From positions 1 to 37,575 of the forward strand of contig CADCNV010000005.1 of NCBI GenBank assembly GCA_902802825.1: a stretch of 37,575 nucleotides of DNA, given 5' to 3'. The translations under genes and the position numbers were made by a program. Below, in pieces: positions 16,339 through 25,057 of the stretch. The stretch comes from an uncultured bacterium (lineage in GTDB: Bacteria; Cyanobacteriota; Vampirovibrionia; Gastranaerophilales; Gastranaerophilaceae). Position 1 is the stretch's first letter. Each line of letters starts with the position of its first letter. The notes below the pieces were generated by a model. The model worked only from the letters and a program-made list of their open reading frames with translations, had not been told where the DNA came from and made no database searches.

Positions 16339-16773
16339 TTATTTAAAAATACAGGTAATTATAACTTCTTTATTGTTGGTTCTTGATTCATTAACAGCAT
16401 CTTCTGCGGATAACGGAACCATATGCCCGTCATCAATAATACCTTTTACAGAGCATTTGACTGATTGTTCTTCATCATTATTTGTGTATACTTTTTGTTC
16501 GAGCTGGGTAATTCTTTCAGTAAGTTTTATTATTTCATTTGAATTCCCGTTATCATTATTTGTTTCCTGATTATTTCCTTCAGAATTTCCAATGGCAGGT
16601 GCAATATCTGTTTCCTTATCAGTATTTATCAGGTTTGGGGTAGCAATTCCATTACGTTCCTGCATTTTTTTTGCTGCAACATCTTTTGTATTAGTATAAA
16701 TTGCTGCTATAACAAATATAAACATTAATATTATACCGACTGTTATCATTCTGTATTTGCTGAAATGCTGCAT
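16339..16773 (-). CDS. Small membrane-anchored hypothetical protein
   Basis: A 144-residue protein of unknown function. One hydrophobic helix at about 10-26 (MITVGIILMFIFVIAAI) anchors it. A Glu/Asn/Asp-rich linker follows (about 55-80), then a short coiled-coil-like heptad stretch (IIKLTERITQLEQKV, about 81-95), then a small domain with two Cys (about 106 and 141). The layout suggests a periplasmic or cell-surface domain on a flexible stalk. The gene stands alone. Confidence 0.7.
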   Translation of the reverse strand: MQHFSKYRMITVGIILMFIFVIAAIYTNTKDVAAKKMQERNGIATPNLINTDKETDIAPAIGNSEGNNQETNNDNGNSNEIIKLTERITQLEQKVYTNNDEEQSVKCSVKGIIDDGHMVPLSAEDAVNESRTNNKEVIITCIFK

Positions 16774-16881
16774 TTAATTTCTCCGATTTTTCTGTATGTT
16801 ATGATACAATTTTAGCAATGTTTTAATTTTTTTGCAAATTTGGATTTATTATTTATTATTGTATATAAAAAGGGGTAATTT

Positions 16882-17319
16882 ATGACTGTTCTAAAAATTA
16901 AAAAATTAAGTAATAATAATATTCTGCCTGAATATAAGACTGAGGGTGCCGCAGGCATGGATTTATGTGCGGCAATCAGTGAGCCGGTTTTGCTTAAACC
17001 GTTAGAACGTAAACTCATACCGACAGGTATAAAAATTGAGCTTGAGCACGGTTATGAAGCACAAATCAGGCCGCGTTCCGGGTTATCAATAAAACACGGA
17101 ATAACTCTTATAAATTGTGTCGGCACAATTGATGAAGATTACAGAGGTGAGGTATGTGTTCCTGTTGTGAACATTTCAAATGAAGAATATACAATTCAGC
17201 CGGATGAGAGAATTGCTCAGATGATTATTGCAAAAGTAGAGCAGGCAAAAATAGAAGTCGTTACCGAATTAACGCAAACTCAACGCGGTGAAGGCGGTTT
17301 TGGTTCAACAGGGAAATAA
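16882..17319 (+). CDS. dut: dUTP diphosphatase
   Basis: Hydrolyses dUTP to dUMP, keeping uracil out of DNA and feeding dTMP synthesis. The 145-residue trimeric dUTPase shows all five motifs: AAGMDLCAA, RPRSGLS, NCVGTIDEDYRGEV, ERIAQMII and RGEGGFGSTG. An AAAGGGG ribosome site precedes the ATG. It converges on manC with a 19-base gap. Confidence 0.97.
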   Translation: MTVLKIKKLSNNNILPEYKTEGAAGMDLCAAISEPVLLKPLERKLIPTGIKIELEHGYEAQIRPRSGLSIKHGITLINCVGTIDEDYRGEVCVPVVNISNEEYTIQPDERIAQMIIAKVEQAKIEVVTELTQTQRGEGGFGSTGK

Positions 17320-17338
17320 TTTTTGTCTGATAATCTGA

Positions 17339-18712
17339 TTAAACCCGTCCGTAACAATCCTCATAGCGGATTATATCATCTTCTGAGATGTAATCACCCT
17401 TTTGAACTTCTATAATTTTTAGTTCTTCATCGTAAGGATTTTGCAGTGAATGTTTTGCCTGCAACGGAATATCTATACTGTCACCGGCATTAAGATAATG
17501 TTCTTTATCATCCTTAATTACAAGTGCTCTGCCTTCTAAAACCACCCAATGTTCCGAGCGGTGGTTATGGGATTGAATAGATAATTTTTGTTGCGGTAAA
17601 ACACAAATTGTTTTTGTCAAATATCCTTTACCACTGTTCATACAGGTATAATAACCCCATGGCCTGAACACGGTTTTATGAAGCTGAGTGGTGTCACTTT
17701 GTTCAGTTTTTAATTTCTCGTATAATTTTTTTACATCCTGAGTTTTATTCATCGGGCAGGCCATAATAGCATCTTCTGTTTCGACTATAACAATATCTTC
17801 AAGATCTGCAACAGCAACAAGTTCTTTTTGTGAATATATGAAAGAATTTTTTACATTATCAGTTATTACTTTACCTGTTAATACATTCCCATTTTCATCT
17901 TTTGTTTTAACATTATACAGAGATTGCCATGAACCCAAATCATTCCAGCCGGATTGAAGCTCTACAAGTGCAATTCTGTCAGATTTTTCCATTATTGCGT
18001 AATCTATTGATATAGATGGCATTTGCTCATATATACCATATTGAATTTTGGTTTCTTGTGAAAAATCAATCTGATTTAATGCAGAATAAATTTCAGGGGC
18101 ATATTTCTCAAATTCAGCCATAAGAACTGAAATTTTACCCATAAAAATCCCGCCGTTCCAATAATAATTTCCTTCGTTTAAATATTTTACGGCTGTTTCG
18201 TAATTTGGTTTTTCCACAAATTTTTCAACAATATTATTATTTGCTTTTATATACCCGTAGCCGGTTTCAGGATAAAGCGGCTTAATTCCGAAAGTTACAA
18301 TATAATCTTTTTTTGCAAATTCAAGCCCGCTTTTGACTGTTTCATTAAATTTATTAATATCTTTGATTAAATGGTCTGAAGGAACTATGAGAACAATATC
18401 GTCCGTGTCATTTTTCTGTCTGAAATATTCAAGAGTACACGCAATTGCCGGTGCGGTATTTTTGCCTAAGGGTTCAGCTATTACAACATTATTTTTGTCA
18501 ATTTTGTTCAGCTGAAGTTTTATATCGGAATAATGTTTAACATTAGTCACTGTAACTATATCTTCTCCTGTGCAAAATTCTGATAATCTTTCGAATGTTT
18601 GCTGCAGCAAGCTTTTATCCTGATCAATGCTGAGTAGCTGCTTCGGGTACATATCTCTTGATAAAGGCCACAATCTGCTTCCCGAACCGCCCGCAAGTAT
18701 TATTGATTTCAT
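17339..18712 (-). CDS. manC: Mannose-1-phosphate guanylyltransferase / mannose-6-phosphate isomerase
   Basis: A bifunctional enzyme making GDP-mannose for surface polysaccharides. The N-terminal nucleotidyltransferase begins ILAGGSGSRLWPLSR and keeps YPKQLL, then EKSDRIALVEL and WNDLGSW. The C-terminal cupin (about 350-457) holds the isomerase site, QQKLSIQSHNHRSEHW. I chose the ATG at 18712 (457 residues): GAGGG lies six bases before it and the ILAGG core follows at once. An in-frame start at 18751 would add 13 residues unlike the family. It lies just downstream of fliR on the same strand, but a 75-base gap suggests a separate unit. Confidence 0.95.
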   Translation of the reverse strand: MKSIILAGGSGSRLWPLSRDMYPKQLLSIDQDKSLLQQTFERLSEFCTGEDIVTVTNVKHYSDIKLQLNKIDKNNVVIAEPLGKNTAPAIACTLEYFRQKNDTDDIVLIVPSDHLIKDINKFNETVKSGLEFAKKDYIVTFGIKPLYPETGYGYIKANNNIVEKFVEKPNYETAVKYLNEGNYYWNGGIFMGKISVLMAEFEKYAPEIYSALNQIDFSQETKIQYGIYEQMPSISIDYAIMEKSDRIALVELQSGWNDLGSWQSLYNVKTKDENGNVLTGKVITDNVKNSFIYSQKELVAVADLEDIVIVETEDAIMACPMNKTQDVKKLYEKLKTEQSDTTQLHKTVFRPWGYYTCMNSGKGYLTKTICVLPQQKLSIQSHNHRSEHWVVLEGRALVIKDDKEHYLNAGDSIDIPLQAKHSLQNPYDEELKIIEVQKGDYISEDDIIRYEDCYGRV

Positions 18713-18787
18713 TTCATTCCCTCTTAAAACTGTATACATACATTTTAGCACAACATAAAATTACAAATATATTATGTAACGAAGTAT

Positions 18788-19570
18788 TTATATGATATTT
18801 GAAAAGCTTATAAAATATTGTTCAATTACATTCATAAGCATAGGCAAAATCCAGATCATAATGGCAGCACCCAATACGGGTTTGAATAAGAAACTCAATT
18901 GAAATACGTTAACCTGCGGTGCGGTTCTTGAAATGACACCAAGAATAATATCCTGAGCAAGTGTAGCAAGCAATACCGGGGAGGCAATTTGTAGCCCCAT
19001 ATATAATGTATTTGATGATAATTTTATAAGTAAATCCATATTAGCGATTTTTGCAAGCGGTATTTGTACCGCATATAGAGGAAAAATATCAAAGCTGCGC
19101 ATTATTGCTTTGAACAACCAATAAATTCCGCCAATATTTATAAATATCAAAATACCCATTAGTGCGATGATATTTGATAGAATAGAAACCTGACTTGAGC
19201 TCGAAGGATCTAATGTTGTGGCAGAAGTCAGCCCCATTTGCATATTAATCATTTCAGCCCCGCAATCGACTGCAATGACAATAAGACGAGCCATATAACC
19301 GATTATTGCGCCCACAACAAAGTTTAGCAGTATTGAAAGTACAAAAGAATCCGTACTTTCCATAACTTGTTCGGGTGATAACAACGGTGAGAGGACAAAT
19401 GTAATTAAAATTGCAAAAGCGATTTTGACCATTCCGGGGATTTCTTTTCTTGAAAAAACAGGGGCAAACCGAAAGAATCCCAATAACCGGCAAAATACAA
19501 GAAATCCCGTCATTATATAGGCATTTATTTGAGGAAATAGTTTTACAAGTTCTTGTAATAAATTATCCAT
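18788..19570 (-). CDS. fliR: Flagellar export gate protein FliR
   Basis: A membrane component of the flagellar type III export gate. The 260 residues have about six membrane helices. The conserved stretches FCRLLGFFRFAPVFS near the N-terminus and LPMLMNVIEQYF near the end match FliR. It is the last gene of the fliN-O-P-Q-R operon, five bases after fliQ. In many genomes flhB follows fliR; here manC does, so flhB and flhA must be elsewhere. Confidence 0.95.
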   Translation of the reverse strand: MDNLLQELVKLFPQINAYIMTGFLVFCRLLGFFRFAPVFSRKEIPGMVKIAFAILITFVLSPLLSPEQVMESTDSFVLSILLNFVVGAIIGYMARLIVIAVDCGAEMINMQMGLTSATTLDPSSSSQVSILSNIIALMGILIFINIGGIYWLFKAIMRSFDIFPLYAVQIPLAKIANMDLLIKLSSNTLYMGLQIASPVLLATLAQDIILGVISRTAPQVNVFQLSFLFKPVLGAAIMIWILPMLMNVIEQYFISFSNII

Positions 19571-19575
19571 TCAGA

Positions 19576-20067
19576 TTATTGCCCCATAATTCTTTTTGTT
19601 TCAACAAAATTTGTTTTCGGCATAGGAGTTTTTTGTGCCGGAATATATTTTTCTTTTTTGTACTGATCAATATATGGCAATTTCCCCGGGTGCTTCATTA
19701 TATAATCAACCGAATCTTTGTCTTTAAATCTGTCACTCATTTCCTTTGCAAAAGGAGTTGTATATTGATGATAATTAGAATCGAGTACAAATTGTTCATT
19801 GTGGGGTACGGTATTAAATGCCAGAACAACCCCTTCCTGAAATAAATTGGTAAGAAGTTTTATAAATCCGACTCCGCCGATTATAATAACAAGAAATACT
19901 CCCAAAATTTTAGGTGCCGCAGCGATTGTTTGCTCCTGAACCTGAGTAACGGCCTGCAAAATACCGACAACAAGACCTATTCCGGCAGCAACAAGTACGC
20001 AGGGCATAGATATTGCCAGCATTATCAAAAAACCTTTTGCCATATATTCAAGTAATACTTCTATCAT
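19576..20067 (-). CDS. fliQ: Flagellar export gate protein FliQ with long C-terminal extension
   Basis: The first about 88 residues are a normal FliQ: two membrane helices around the family's GILQAVTQVQEQTI and APKILGVFLV. FliQ is usually about 89 residues, but this frame continues to 163. The extra about 75 residues are hydrophilic (Lys, Asp, Pro, Tyr), including FAKEMSDRFKDKDSVDYIMKH and a C-terminal PAQKTPMPKTNF. Stop and spacing to fliR are normal, so the extension looks real and not a run-through. Its role is unknown. Confidence 0.93.
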   Translation of the reverse strand: MIEVLLEYMAKGFLIMLAISMPCVLVAAGIGLVVGILQAVTQVQEQTIAAAPKILGVFLVIIIGGVGFIKLLTNLFQEGVVLAFNTVPHNEQFVLDSNYHQYTTPFAKEMSDRFKDKDSVDYIMKHPGKLPYIDQYKKEKYIPAQKTPMPKTNFVETKRIMGQ

Positions 20068-20092
20068 TTATTTTTCCTTATATTTAAAACTT

Positions 20093-20731
20093 CTAATTGT
20101 AACTTGACACCAATCCCTGAACTATCAGTGCCCAGCCGTCAACTGCAATAAAAATCAACAGCTTAAACGGCATGGAAATGATTGTCGGGGACAGCATGAA
20201 CATACCCAAAGCAAGTAATATATTTGCAACAACAAGGTCTAATATTATAAACGGAACAAATATAATGAAACTTATTTCAAATGAAGTTTTCAGTTCACTG
20301 ATTATGTATGCAGGCGCAACTTCCCAAATAGAAATATCGTCAGGTGATTTCGGTCGTACTTTGTGAGTCATATTTACAAAAAATTCCAAATCTCCTTCTC
20401 GGGTCTGTTTGAGCATAAATTCTTTTAATGGCTTTGAACCCTCATCCATTGCAAGGACAATGTCGTGTTTTTGCTGATAAGGAACAGAACCCATATCGTA
20501 CATTTTTTGAAATGTCGGTCCCATTGTGAAGAATGTCAAAATCATTGATAATCCGATAATTACCATTGCAGGTGGAACCTGTTGGGTTCCCATTGCTGTT
20601 TTTAGCATAGAAAATACTATAACAAATCTCAAAAAGCTTGTCATAGCACAAAACATGAACGGTAAAAGCGAAAATACCGTCATAACTATTAATATTTGTA
20701 ATATAGGATTTAATGTGCTTGCCTGATCCAT
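20093..20731 (-). CDS. fliP: Flagellar export gate protein FliP
   Basis: Core pore subunit of the export gate. The 212 residues show TSFLRFVIVFSMLKTAMGTQQVPP, cut here as two recognisable pieces (FLRFVIVFSML and GTQQVPPA), and the C-terminal FIIFVPFIILDLVVANILLALGMFML region, typical in ILDLVVA and MFMLSP. It begins near the membrane with no separate cleavable signal peptide apparent. It lies between fliO and fliQ. Confidence 0.95.
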   Translation of the reverse strand: MDQASTLNPILQILIVMTVFSLLPFMFCAMTSFLRFVIVFSMLKTAMGTQQVPPAMVIIGLSMILTFFTMGPTFQKMYDMGSVPYQQKHDIVLAMDEGSKPLKEFMLKQTREGDLEFFVNMTHKVRPKSPDDISIWEVAPAYIISELKTSFEISFIIFVPFIILDLVVANILLALGMFMLSPTIISMPFKLLIFIAVDGWALIVQGLVSSYN

Positions 20732-20746
20732 TTATATACCCTTAGC

Positions 20747-21373
20747 TTATAATTCGTTTACTTTGTGAACCATTTCTTTTATTGTTGACAGCCCGTGGTT
20801 TTTGATTTCACCGACTTCGATGGTAACATTTTTTCTGCGATTGGTCGTTGTAAGATTTCTGTTTCTTTCCGGTGCATTCGGATTTTTGTTACTGATTACT
20901 TCTAAATGAATTTCATTTGTTTTCTTGCTTTTTTTTAGTTTATTGTCTGTCTTTTGCGGGACAATATTTTTTGTTTTATCTTTTGTGTTGATTTTAGGAG
21001 GAAACAGTGCATTTACATTTTCATTTTCAATAGAAGTTTTAATTTTTTCCAAATCTACAACACTGCTTTTTACAGTATTTTCTGATTTATTTTTGATAAT
21101 TTCATCATGTATATTGGAATCGCTGTCTAATTTTGAAATAAGTGTTGTTTTATCAACATCTGATGCAAGAAGAAATCTTTCATCTCCTGCTTTCACAATC
21201 ATCAGTGCTTTTCTTGGATTTATGTTTAAAACTTCTTCAATAGAAAGCATTTTTGTTTTTCTTCCTGTTGATGATATATTTGTCACTTTTTTATATACAA
21301 ACAATGCCAATGCAATCAAACCTGACATTGCGCAAGTATAAACTATAAAACTTACTATATAATGTGCCATCAT
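20747..21373 (-). CDS. fliO: FliO-like flagellar biosynthesis protein
   Basis: A 208-residue protein with one N-terminal membrane helix (about 5-27) and a cytoplasmic beta-rich region MLSIEEVLNINPRKALMIVKAG then RFLLASD, the usual FliO fold that helps FliP assembly. The remaining about 120 residues are a long Lys/Asn-rich disordered tail, longer than in most FliO. Assignment rests on the helix, the short conserved core and the position directly before fliP; sequence identity alone is weak. Confidence 0.75.
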   Translation of the reverse strand: MMAHYIVSFIVYTCAMSGLIALALFVYKKVTNISSTGRKTKMLSIEEVLNINPRKALMIVKAGDERFLLASDVDKTTLISKLDSDSNIHDEIIKNKSENTVKSSVVDLEKIKTSIENENVNALFPPKINTKDKTKNIVPQKTDNKLKKSKKTNEIHLEVISNKNPNAPERNRNLTTTNRRKNVTIEVGEIKNHGLSTIKEMVHKVNEL

Positions 21374-21389
21374 TAGTCCTCTTTACAAA

Positions 21390-22595
21390 TTACAAATTAT
21401 CGTCTTCCAATTCAAAATCGCTGTAATCAAAATCTTCTTCTTCACCTTCTTCAGAGTTTTGTGTTGTATCCTCTTCAGAACTATAATCCTGATTTTCTTC
21501 AAAAGATTCTTCTTGAGAGTTTTCTTCTCCCTCTTCATATTCTTCTGTTTCGGTTTCGCCGGATAGTGAAGGTTGACCTTTTGCGATTACATTATCAATT
21601 TTTACCCCGTATCTGTCATTTACTATAACAAGTTTACCGCTTGCAATCGGCTTACCTTCAACTTTTAGTGTGACATTATTGTCATATAACGAAGTTAAAT
21701 CGACAACCAATCCGTCCTCAATATTTTTAAGATCTGCCAAACTTATTTTTACGGCATCAAATTCGGCATTCATTTCAACTTCTATACTGTCCCATATATT
21801 ACGAGCAGCCATATTATCTCCTTCCGTATTGTCATCTTGCGGTATCATCAAATCCATATTTGGATTGAGATTTATATCTATAAGTTCATCCTGAATAGAC
21901 AAAGTCATTTTGTTAATATCACTGTTTTCAAAGACTACGACATCGTCTTTTTCAAGACCTTTAATTTCATACAACGGGAATCGCATTTGCCCCATAATTA
22001 CTTTTACAAAAATTTCACTTTCAGGGAAATCGGTATCATTAAATGTGTTCCCTGAAGATTCAATTCTCTCCGGACTCAAAAGTGCAAGCGGTAATGTGAC
22101 AATAATTTTTCCCGCTGATTTTGCATTTTGGTCAATGTCTTTTAAAATAAATGTCATATTAACCATATCAAAATTTGTTCTTTTTAAAAGAGTGTGGTCC
22201 GGCTCATTCATTTTTGGTTTCAGTGCGTCAAAAATAAACCCGTTAAAGGCGGTTATAATCTTTGCTTCCAATTCGGATATTTTGTTTATGTTGAATTTGT
22301 TTTTTGATTTTCCTAATACTTTTTCAAGAATAATATCAATAGTTTTTTCGGTTAATCTGAAAAACATATCGTGCTCATCATCTATTTTTATTTTGGTAAC
22401 AAAGCAAGCTTCGTTGTTTAAAAGGCAATTGATGTTTTTGCTTAAGCCGATAAATTCGATTCTAAAATTTTCCGTAAAGAAATTGTCGCTTGCTTCCTGC
22501 AAAACAGAAGAAAACGCATTCTGATACCAGTTGTATTCTCTAAACAACTCATTCGTAGATATGGAATCCTGTATGTTATTTGTGCTAATTGCCAT
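21390..22595 (-). CDS. fliN: FliM/FliN-type flagellar switch protein with two SpoA modules
   Basis: A 401-residue protein heading the export operon. Residues about 40-185 resemble a FliM-like middle domain (ISELEAKIITAFNGFIFDAL). Residues about 193-247 look like a first SpoA module (FVKVIMGQMRFPLYEIKGL), and 270-337 a clear FliN-type second SpoA (LADLKNIEDGLVVDL, KLVIVNDRYGVKI). Two SpoA modules after a FliM-like part is the layout of T3SS SctQ more than of plain FliN. No CheY-binding FliM N-terminal motif is seen. Residues 345-401 are an acidic tail. The role as C-ring component is inferred from the SpoA module and the operon. Confidence 0.8.
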   Translation of the reverse strand: MAISTNNIQDSISTNELFREYNWYQNAFSSVLQEASDNFFTENFRIEFIGLSKNINCLLNNEACFVTKIKIDDEHDMFFRLTEKTIDIILEKVLGKSKNKFNINKISELEAKIITAFNGFIFDALKPKMNEPDHTLLKRTNFDMVNMTFILKDIDQNAKSAGKIIVTLPLALLSPERIESSGNTFNDTDFPESEIFVKVIMGQMRFPLYEIKGLEKDDVVVFENSDINKMTLSIQDELIDINLNPNMDLMIPQDDNTEGDNMAARNIWDSIEVEMNAEFDAVKISLADLKNIEDGLVVDLTSLYDNNVTLKVEGKPIASGKLVIVNDRYGVKIDNVIAKGQPSLSGETETEEYEEGEENSQEESFEENQDYSSEEDTTQNSEEGEEEDFDYSDFELEDDNL

Positions 22596-22651
22596 ACTAC
22601 CCTTTTAAGACAAACTTCTTCACCCTGCTACACAATTCTTTTAATGTGATT

Positions 22652-22666
22652 TGTGAAAAAGTCACA
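22652..22666. promoter_or_regulatory. Candidate operator upstream of the fliN operon
   Basis: TGTGA-AAAAG-TCACA, an inverted repeat with a 5-base spacer, 57 bases before the fliN start. A further TGTGAT half lies beside it at 22645-22650. The spacer is one base shorter than a classical CRP site. No regulator is identified. Confidence 0.3.
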
Positions 22667-22736
22667 TTCCTCCATCAAAATTTTAGCAGAGATTTCAAAA
22701 TTAGGAAAATTCGTAATATATCGCAACTTTTTGAAA

Positions 22737-23369
22737 TTAAAACAATGTAAGTTGTTTTTCAAAGTGTTTTTTCAAAAATGATGGCCTGTGATATTTACAC
22801 AATCCGTATTTATCAATAGCATCGAGATGTTCTTTGGTTAAATATCCTGCATTGTGTTCCCAACCATACATTGGAAATTCCTGTGACAATTTATCCATAT
22901 ATCTGTCACGCGTAACTTTTGCAAGAATACTTGCTGCTGCTATTGATGCAGATTTTCCGTCCCCTTTAATAATAAATTTTTGTGGGTAAGTGTAGTTTTT
23001 AATTAATCTGTTTCCGTCAATTATTGTTAAAAAATCTGTTAAATTTGCCTGTTTTATAACATTTTCACAGGCAATTTTCATTGCTTTCAGAGATGAATTT
23101 AAAATATTTATTTTTTCTATTTCTTCGACCTCAATACATACAGTAGAATTTACGGAGTTATTTATGATAATTTCATATAAATCTTCTCTTGCTGATTTTG
23201 TCAGTTTTTTGGAATCGTTTAATCTTTCAAGTGATTTTTTAAGATTTGAATCAATTTCAGGAAAATATACGCATGAGGCAAAAACTCCTCCCGCTGCCGG
23301 CCCTCGTCCTGCTTCATCCGTTCCTATGATTGTTCCCAATTTTTTATCAAATGAAAATAAATTGTTCAA
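22737..23369 (-). CDS. rnhB: Ribonuclease HII
   Basis: Removes ribonucleotides and RNA from RNA-DNA hybrids. The 210 residues carry the active-site opening TDEAGRGPAAGG and the later GDGKSASIAAASILAKVTRDR, both diagnostic. No ATG exists in a suitable position; a TTG at 23369 gives a normal N-terminus 18 residues before the DEAGRG motif. The frame is open further upstream without a better start. It stands alone, between fliN and the EF-hand-like gene. Confidence 0.93.
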   Translation of the reverse strand: MNNLFSFDKKLGTIIGTDEAGRGPAAGGVFASCVYFPEIDSNLKKSLERLNDSKKLTKSAREDLYEIIINNSVNSTVCIEVEEIEKINILNSSLKAMKIACENVIKQANLTDFLTIIDGNRLIKNYTYPQKFIIKGDGKSASIAAASILAKVTRDRYMDKLSQEFPMYGWEHNAGYLTKEHLDAIDKYGLCKYHRPSFLKKHFEKQLTLF

Positions 23370-23466
23370 TATTTTGTTCTCAAATAAATAATAACAACGA
23401 AATAATATCGGGCAATTATATAGATGTCAAGCTTTGATATGATCAAGATTGTAAAAAATTTCTTGT

Positions 23467-23500
23467 AAAAAAGCGGAGTGAATTTTCACTCCGCTTTTTT
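23467..23500. terminator. Terminator after the EF-hand/LysM-like gene
   Basis: A near-perfect palindrome AAAAAAGCGGAGTGAA with TTCACTCCGCTTTTTT. It follows the minus-strand gene that stops at 23505. It carries the same AAAAGCGG clamp as three other terminators. Confidence 0.9.
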
Positions 23501-23504
23501 ACGA

Positions 23505-24884
23505 TTATCCTTTTAATGTATTGTAAAGTATTACGTCTGCTGTTTTAGCGTATTCTGTCCAATTAAGTGGGCCGGATTCAATTGATTGTATTACGCTTAA
23601 TATTACAGGATCATTTTTATTTTCTTTACTTACTCCATATAAAAGTTTTAATGTTGCAATTTTACTTGCAGGGGTATTATATTTTGCAAGTTGCTGGATA
23701 ATGTCAATGGCAGTAGCACCATTTGCCTTTTCATATGCTTTCAAAAATGGCATTACATTTCCGTTTGATAATGTATTTATGTGTCTTATATGCTCGTGCA
23801 TTACCTTTTTATCTATTTGACGCCCGTGAGAGGCAGCTTGCCCCATTTTGGTTCCATTGTCTATCGCTTCCTGTTTTAATCTGGCTTTTTTGACTTTTTC
23901 CATTGTTGCTTTATCCACAGGCACATTTTTAATTCCGGAATTCCAAGGCATTTTTGTTCCATCTATAATTCCATTGTCATCAGCCGGTCTGTGAATGGAT
24001 TCCGGAATAGTTTTTTCTTCTGCATTTTTTGGAGATGCTTTTGTTTTATTTTTCGATGTAGATTTTGATTCTTCATTTGGGGTTATGTTTTTCTCTGTCC
24101 CAGATTTTTGCTCTGCTTTTGCCTTATCAGATGCTTGTTTGTTGGCTTCAACTTTTTTGCTCCATTTTGCCTGTTCAGCTGCAGAATCTAAAAGTTCTTC
24201 ACCAAAATCTACACTTACTTTAACTTTTTCTCCGGCAAGTAAGTATTTTGTTTTATTTCCGCGAATCTTAGTATCGGGGTTTTCTGCTCTAAATTGCTCT
24301 TCTGCCTGTTTATAATCTTCATCAGTTAATTCATCTTCTTTTTTGCCCTGCGCAACAAGAATTTTTTTCATTAATGCTTTGAAAGATTGTCCTTCCGGAA
24401 CAACATAATCAAAAGTTTTCGGTTTTACTTCTTCTTCAGTTTTTTTTGCATCTTCAGCTTTTTTTGCATCTTCAGCTTCCTGAGCTTTTCTTGCTTCTTC
24501 TGCTTTACGTGCCTCTTCTGCCTCCTGAGCAGCTTTTGCTTCTTCTGCAATCACTTTTTGTTCATTCAGTGACAAGAAAGTTTTTATAAACTCTTTCGCT
24601 TCTTTTTTACTTAATCCCTTTAATTCAGGATATTTTTTCATCGCTTTTTTTATTTCTTTTTCTGTCAATTCTCCGTCGGCTTTTTTACCTTGTTCCCAAT
24701 TCTGTAGAACTTTTAATGCCTCACTAATTTCTGTCTTTGAAAGTTTTCCATCTGCATTTTCACCACCTTTGTCAAAAATGCTAAAGAATTTTTGCATTTT
24801 TTCTTTTTTGTTGGTGTTCAATTCACTCAACAAAATTTCTTGTGCGGATTTCTGTACTTGATAGTCTTTTCCATCAATCTTCAT
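23505..24884 (-). CDS. EF-hand-like, coiled-coil, LysM-like protein
   Basis: A 459-residue hypothetical with a mosaic layout. Two EF-hand-like loops lie near the N-terminus (NADGKLSKTE about 43-52 and KADGELTEKE about 68-77); the first ligand positions are degenerate. Residues 109-152 are an Ala/Glu/Lys repeat (EARKAEEARKAQEAEDAKKAED) that should form one long helix. Residues 158-225 resemble a LysM module (DYVVPEGQSFKALM ... YLLAGEKVKV). A disordered Lys/Ser linker and a helical C-terminal domain (about 325-459) follow. No signal peptide is seen. It is probably a lineage-specific structural or exported protein; the function is unknown. Confidence 0.78.
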   Translation of the reverse strand: MKIDGKDYQVQKSAQEILLSELNTNKKEKMQKFFSIFDKGGENADGKLSKTEISEALKVLQNWEQGKKADGELTEKEIKKAMKKYPELKGLSKKEAKEFIKTFLSLNEQKVIAEEAKAAQEAEEARKAEEARKAQEAEDAKKAEDAKKTEEEVKPKTFDYVVPEGQSFKALMKKILVAQGKKEDELTDEDYKQAEEQFRAENPDTKIRGNKTKYLLAGEKVKVSVDFGEELLDSAAEQAKWSKKVEANKQASDKAKAEQKSGTEKNITPNEESKSTSKNKTKASPKNAEEKTIPESIHRPADDNGIIDGTKMPWNSGIKNVPVDKATMEKVKKARLKQEAIDNGTKMGQAASHGRQIDKKVMHEHIRHINTLSNGNVMPFLKAYEKANGATAIDIIQQLAKYNTPASKIATLKLLYGVSKENKNDPVILSVIQSIESGPLNWTEYAKTADVILYNTLKG

Positions 24885-25001
24885 AGTTCACCTCATATTC
24901 TCTTAATGTAGCACACATTGCTTATAATCATGTAAAAACCAATACCTGACAAAAATTGCATATATTTCATATATATTTTTTATATAATAATTAAAAACGT
25001 A

Positions 25002-25027
25002 AGCAGGACATAAATCTGCCCTGCTTA
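25002..25027 (-). terminator. Hairpin downstream of lpxA
   Basis: AAGCAGG and CCTGCTT form a 7-bp stem; on the minus strand it is soon followed by a T run. It lies 31 bases past the lpxA stop and fits a terminator for that gene. Confidence 0.6.
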
Positions 25028-25057
25028 ACATTTTTTAATATTATTTATTAAGGCCAA

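Noticed and set aside
17339..18751. Longer start of manC at 18751
   Set aside because: The extra 13 residues are unlike the family, and the ATG at 18712 has a GAGGG site at ideal distance.
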